The translations under genes and the position numbers were made by a program. This document shows, piece after piece, positions 51,640 through 53,332 of a stretch of 53,332 nt of DNA; positions within the stretch are counted from its first letter, which is position 1, and the number at the start of each line of letters is the position of its first letter. Source of the stretch: Richelia intracellularis (GTDB lineage: Bacteria; Cyanobacteriota; Cyanobacteriia; Cyanobacteriales; Nostocaceae). The notes beneath the pieces were generated by a model. That model was not told the origin of the DNA, ran no database searches, and was given only the letters and a program-made list of their open reading frames with translations. Location of the stretch: contig CBZS010000135.1 in assembly GCA_000613065.1 (NCBI GenBank), forward strand, positions 1-53,332. The letters run 5' to 3'.

Positions 51640-53148
51640 ATGATCTTTCGTGAAGAATTTAAACTACTGCTGCGTGCCCGTTACCCTTTGATTTATATTC
51701 CTACCTATGAAGAAGAACGGGTAGAGGCAGCAATTAGGGAAGAAGCTACCAACCAAGGTAATCGTTCTGTGTATACCTGGGATTTTGTAGATGGTTATCA
51801 AGGAAACCCTAATGATGCGGGATTTGGTAAACGGAATCCTCTTCAAGCATTGGAATTCGTGAATAAAATTCCCCCCACAGCACCAGCAGTTGTAATTTTG
51901 CGGGATTACCATCGCTTTTTAGAAGATGTAGCGATCGCTCGCAAACTCCGCAATTTGGCTAGGTTATTAAAATCACAGCCTAAAAATATAGTTTTACTCT
52001 CACCAAGGGTGGCGATTCCCGATGATTTGAGAGAAGTTTTTACTGTGGTAGAGTTCCCTTTACCTACTGCGGGGGATATTAAAGGGGAGATCGAACGGTT
52101 ATTTGTGGCTACAGGTAATTCTCTATCTGACAAGTTTCTGGATAATTTGGTGGGTTCTTGTCAGGGATTGAGTATGGAACGGATTCGCCGGGTTCTAGCT
52201 AGAGCGATCGCAGCCCATGGGGAATTACAACCAGAAGATGTGGATTTGGTGTTAGAAGAGAAACGTCAAACTATCCGCCAAACCCAAATTCTCGATTTTT
52301 ACCCCGCTACAGAACAAATTTCTGATATTGGTGGTTTAGATAACCTCAAAGATTGGTTATTGCGTCGGGGTGGTTCCTTTAGTGATCGTGCTAGACAGTA
52401 CGGATTACCACACCCCCGTGGATTACTATTGGTAGGTATTCAGGGGACAGGAAAATCTTTGACAGCAAAAGCGATCGCCCATCATTGGCATTTACCTTTA
52501 TTACGGCTAGATGTGGGGCGATTATTTGCCGGATTGGTCGGTGAATCAGAATCTCGCACCAGGCAAATGATTCAGGTAGCAGAAGCTTTATCCCCTTGTA
52601 TCTTGTGGATTGATGAAATTGATAAAGCCTTTTCTGGATTGGGTAGTAAAGGGGATGCGGGAACCACCAGCCGGGTATTTGGCACATTTATTACCTGGAT
52701 GGCAGAAAAAACTTCCCCAGTCTTTGTGGTGGCCACTGCCAATGATATTCAATCTTTACCACCGGAAATATTACGAAAAGGTCGATTTGACGAGATTTTC
52801 TTTGTCGGTTTGCCCACCCAGGAAGAAAGAAAAGCCATTTTTAACGTCCATTTATCCCGACTGCGCCCCCATAATTTACCTAGTTACGATATGGAAAGAT
52901 TGGCATATGAAACCCCAGATTTTTCCGGTGCAGAAATTGAGCAAACCTTAGTAGAAGCAATGCACATAGGTTTTAGTCAGAGCCGAGACTTTACCTCGGA
53001 TGATATCTTAGAAGCCGCTAGTCAGATTATTCCCCTAGCTAGAACCGCTCAAGAACAGATTCAGCAACTACAAGAATGGGCTGCATCGGGAAGAGCACGT
53101 TTAGCATCTAAGCATAGCCCCTTGAGTATTCAACGTCAGTTCCAGTAG
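51640..53148 (+). CDS. ycf46: Ycf46-type AAA+ ATPase
   Basis: AAA+ protein of 502 aa, conserved in cyanobacteria and some algal plastids. N-terminal domain (about 1-220, FREEFKLLLRARYPLIYIPTYEEERV) without enzymatic motif. The AAA module has DIGGLDNLKDWL (about 229-240), Walker A GIQGTGKS at 266-273, Walker B ILWIDEID (about 322-329) and the second region of homology with ATANDIQSLPPEILRKGRFDE. In Synechocystis the homologue is implicated in responses to low inorganic carbon; here that is only analogy. Intact and full length. Confidence 0.93.
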   Translation: MIFREEFKLLLRARYPLIYIPTYEEERVEAAIREEATNQGNRSVYTWDFVDGYQGNPNDAGFGKRNPLQALEFVNKIPPTAPAVVILRDYHRFLEDVAIARKLRNLARLLKSQPKNIVLLSPRVAIPDDLREVFTVVEFPLPTAGDIKGEIERLFVATGNSLSDKFLDNLVGSCQGLSMERIRRVLARAIAAHGELQPEDVDLVLEEKRQTIRQTQILDFYPATEQISDIGGLDNLKDWLLRRGGSFSDRARQYGLPHPRGLLLVGIQGTGKSLTAKAIAHHWHLPLLRLDVGRLFAGLVGESESRTRQMIQVAEALSPCILWIDEIDKAFSGLGSKGDAGTTSRVFGTFITWMAEKTSPVFVVATANDIQSLPPEILRKGRFDEIFFVGLPTQEERKAIFNVHLSRLRPHNLPSYDMERLAYETPDFSGAEIEQTLVEAMHIGFSQSRDFTSDDILEAASQIIPLARTAQEQIQQLQEWAASGRARLASKHSPLSIQRQFQ

Positions 53149-53245
53149 GGGATAGGGTTGACCCGCTCAGAGGTAAAAACCGATGGCAAAAATTACCCGC
53201 TCTAGGCAATATTGTGTTATAAACGCTACGCGACTGCAAAATAAT

Positions 53246-53270
53246 AGTGGTAATATTTGTTTTTACCACT
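53246..53270. repeat. Short hairpin near the window end
   Basis: AGTGGTAA / TTACCACT arms with a 9-nt loop, about 98 bp after the ycf46 stop. Possible terminator, no strong T-run. Confidence 0.4.
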
Positions 53271-53332
53271 GTTACACCCGTAGTAATCTAATTTCCTCTA
53301 CTGAGATCTTTTTAGGATGAAAATATGGTCTC

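Noticed and set aside
1-53332. CRISPR arrays, tRNA or rRNA genes, phage genes, toxin-antitoxin pairs
   Set aside because: I looked for regularly spaced repeats, tRNA T-loop/CCA patterns, rRNA motifs and phage structural proteins and saw none.
1-53332. Stop-codon reassignment explaining the many in-frame stops
   Set aside because: Intact neighbouring genes end normally at TAA, TAG and TGA. All three stop types occur inside pseudogenes and often together with frameshifts.

Overview
The window is cyanobacterial chromosome, most likely from a filamentous heterocystous (Nostocales-type) organism. Evidence: more than twenty GCGATCGC (HIP1) octamers seen by eye; cyanobacteria-specific genes (ycf46-type AAA protein, LrtA-type long HPF, DUF2808 and DUF2301 proteins, split pntA1/pntA2/pntB, the cyanobacterial mrpCDEFG-A'-B order); and protein sequences that read like Nostoc/Anabaena orthologues. 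The species cannot be fixed from sequence alone. The genome looks eroded. By my calls only about 61% of the window is intact coding sequence. At least six host genes are broken: a Ser/Thr kinase, two Rpn/DUF4351 genes, a BMP-type ABC permease, a YdcF-like gene and an AhpD-like gene. All five insertion-sequence transposases are dead.

Layout. 1-737: C-terminally cut, nonsense-riddled kinase. 922-10793: glycogen-to-trehalose genes glgX, treZ and treY, with treZ and treY separated by 3 kb of debris (a MITE, a 27-bp hairpin, and an Rpn/DUF4351 gene split by an ISKra4-like element that itself carries an IS5-like element). 11110-13316: an IS5-like and an ISAs1-like remnant. 13869-18378: M61 aminopeptidase converging on a FHA-PAS-GAF-GGDEF-EAL protein. 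18746-19945: another IS5-like remnant. 20528-22855: ComB phosphatase, then a BlaI/BlaR1-like repressor-protease pair. 23118-23306: orphan AtzG-like gene. 23922-28045: Mrp Na+/H+ antiporter operon. 28460-30159: IS1634-like remnant with target duplication. 30598-32956: Ni/Co ECF transporter. 34129-36682: peroxiredoxin Q, LrtA/HPF, LipB. 36724-42500: broken ABC permease, glutamate dehydrogenase, small secreted protein, DUF2301 protein, broken YdcF, broken AhpD-like gene and its intact TetR-type regulator. 42814-45778: transhydrogenase operon. 46638-53148: DUF2808 protein, then rpmH-rnpA-PH-yidC-jag, YceD and ycf46.

Functional themes are storage-carbon and compatible-solute metabolism (GlgX/TreY/TreZ), ion and redox homeostasis (Mrp, Pnt, PrxQ) and core translation/membrane insertion (rpmH to jag).

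Two signals stand out. First, a 91-92 bp MITE family has five copies here, four with exact 8-bp target duplications. One copy rewrites the C-terminus of the HPF gene, one lies just upstream of the blaI-like start codon, and one sits inside the mrp operon. Second, there are unusually long perfect inverted repeats (arms 14-27 bp, short loops). Two of them overwrite recognisable coding sequence in pseudogenes, keeping one arm's ancestral codons and replacing the other with its reverse complement. That is the signature of template-switch (quasi-palindrome) mutation.
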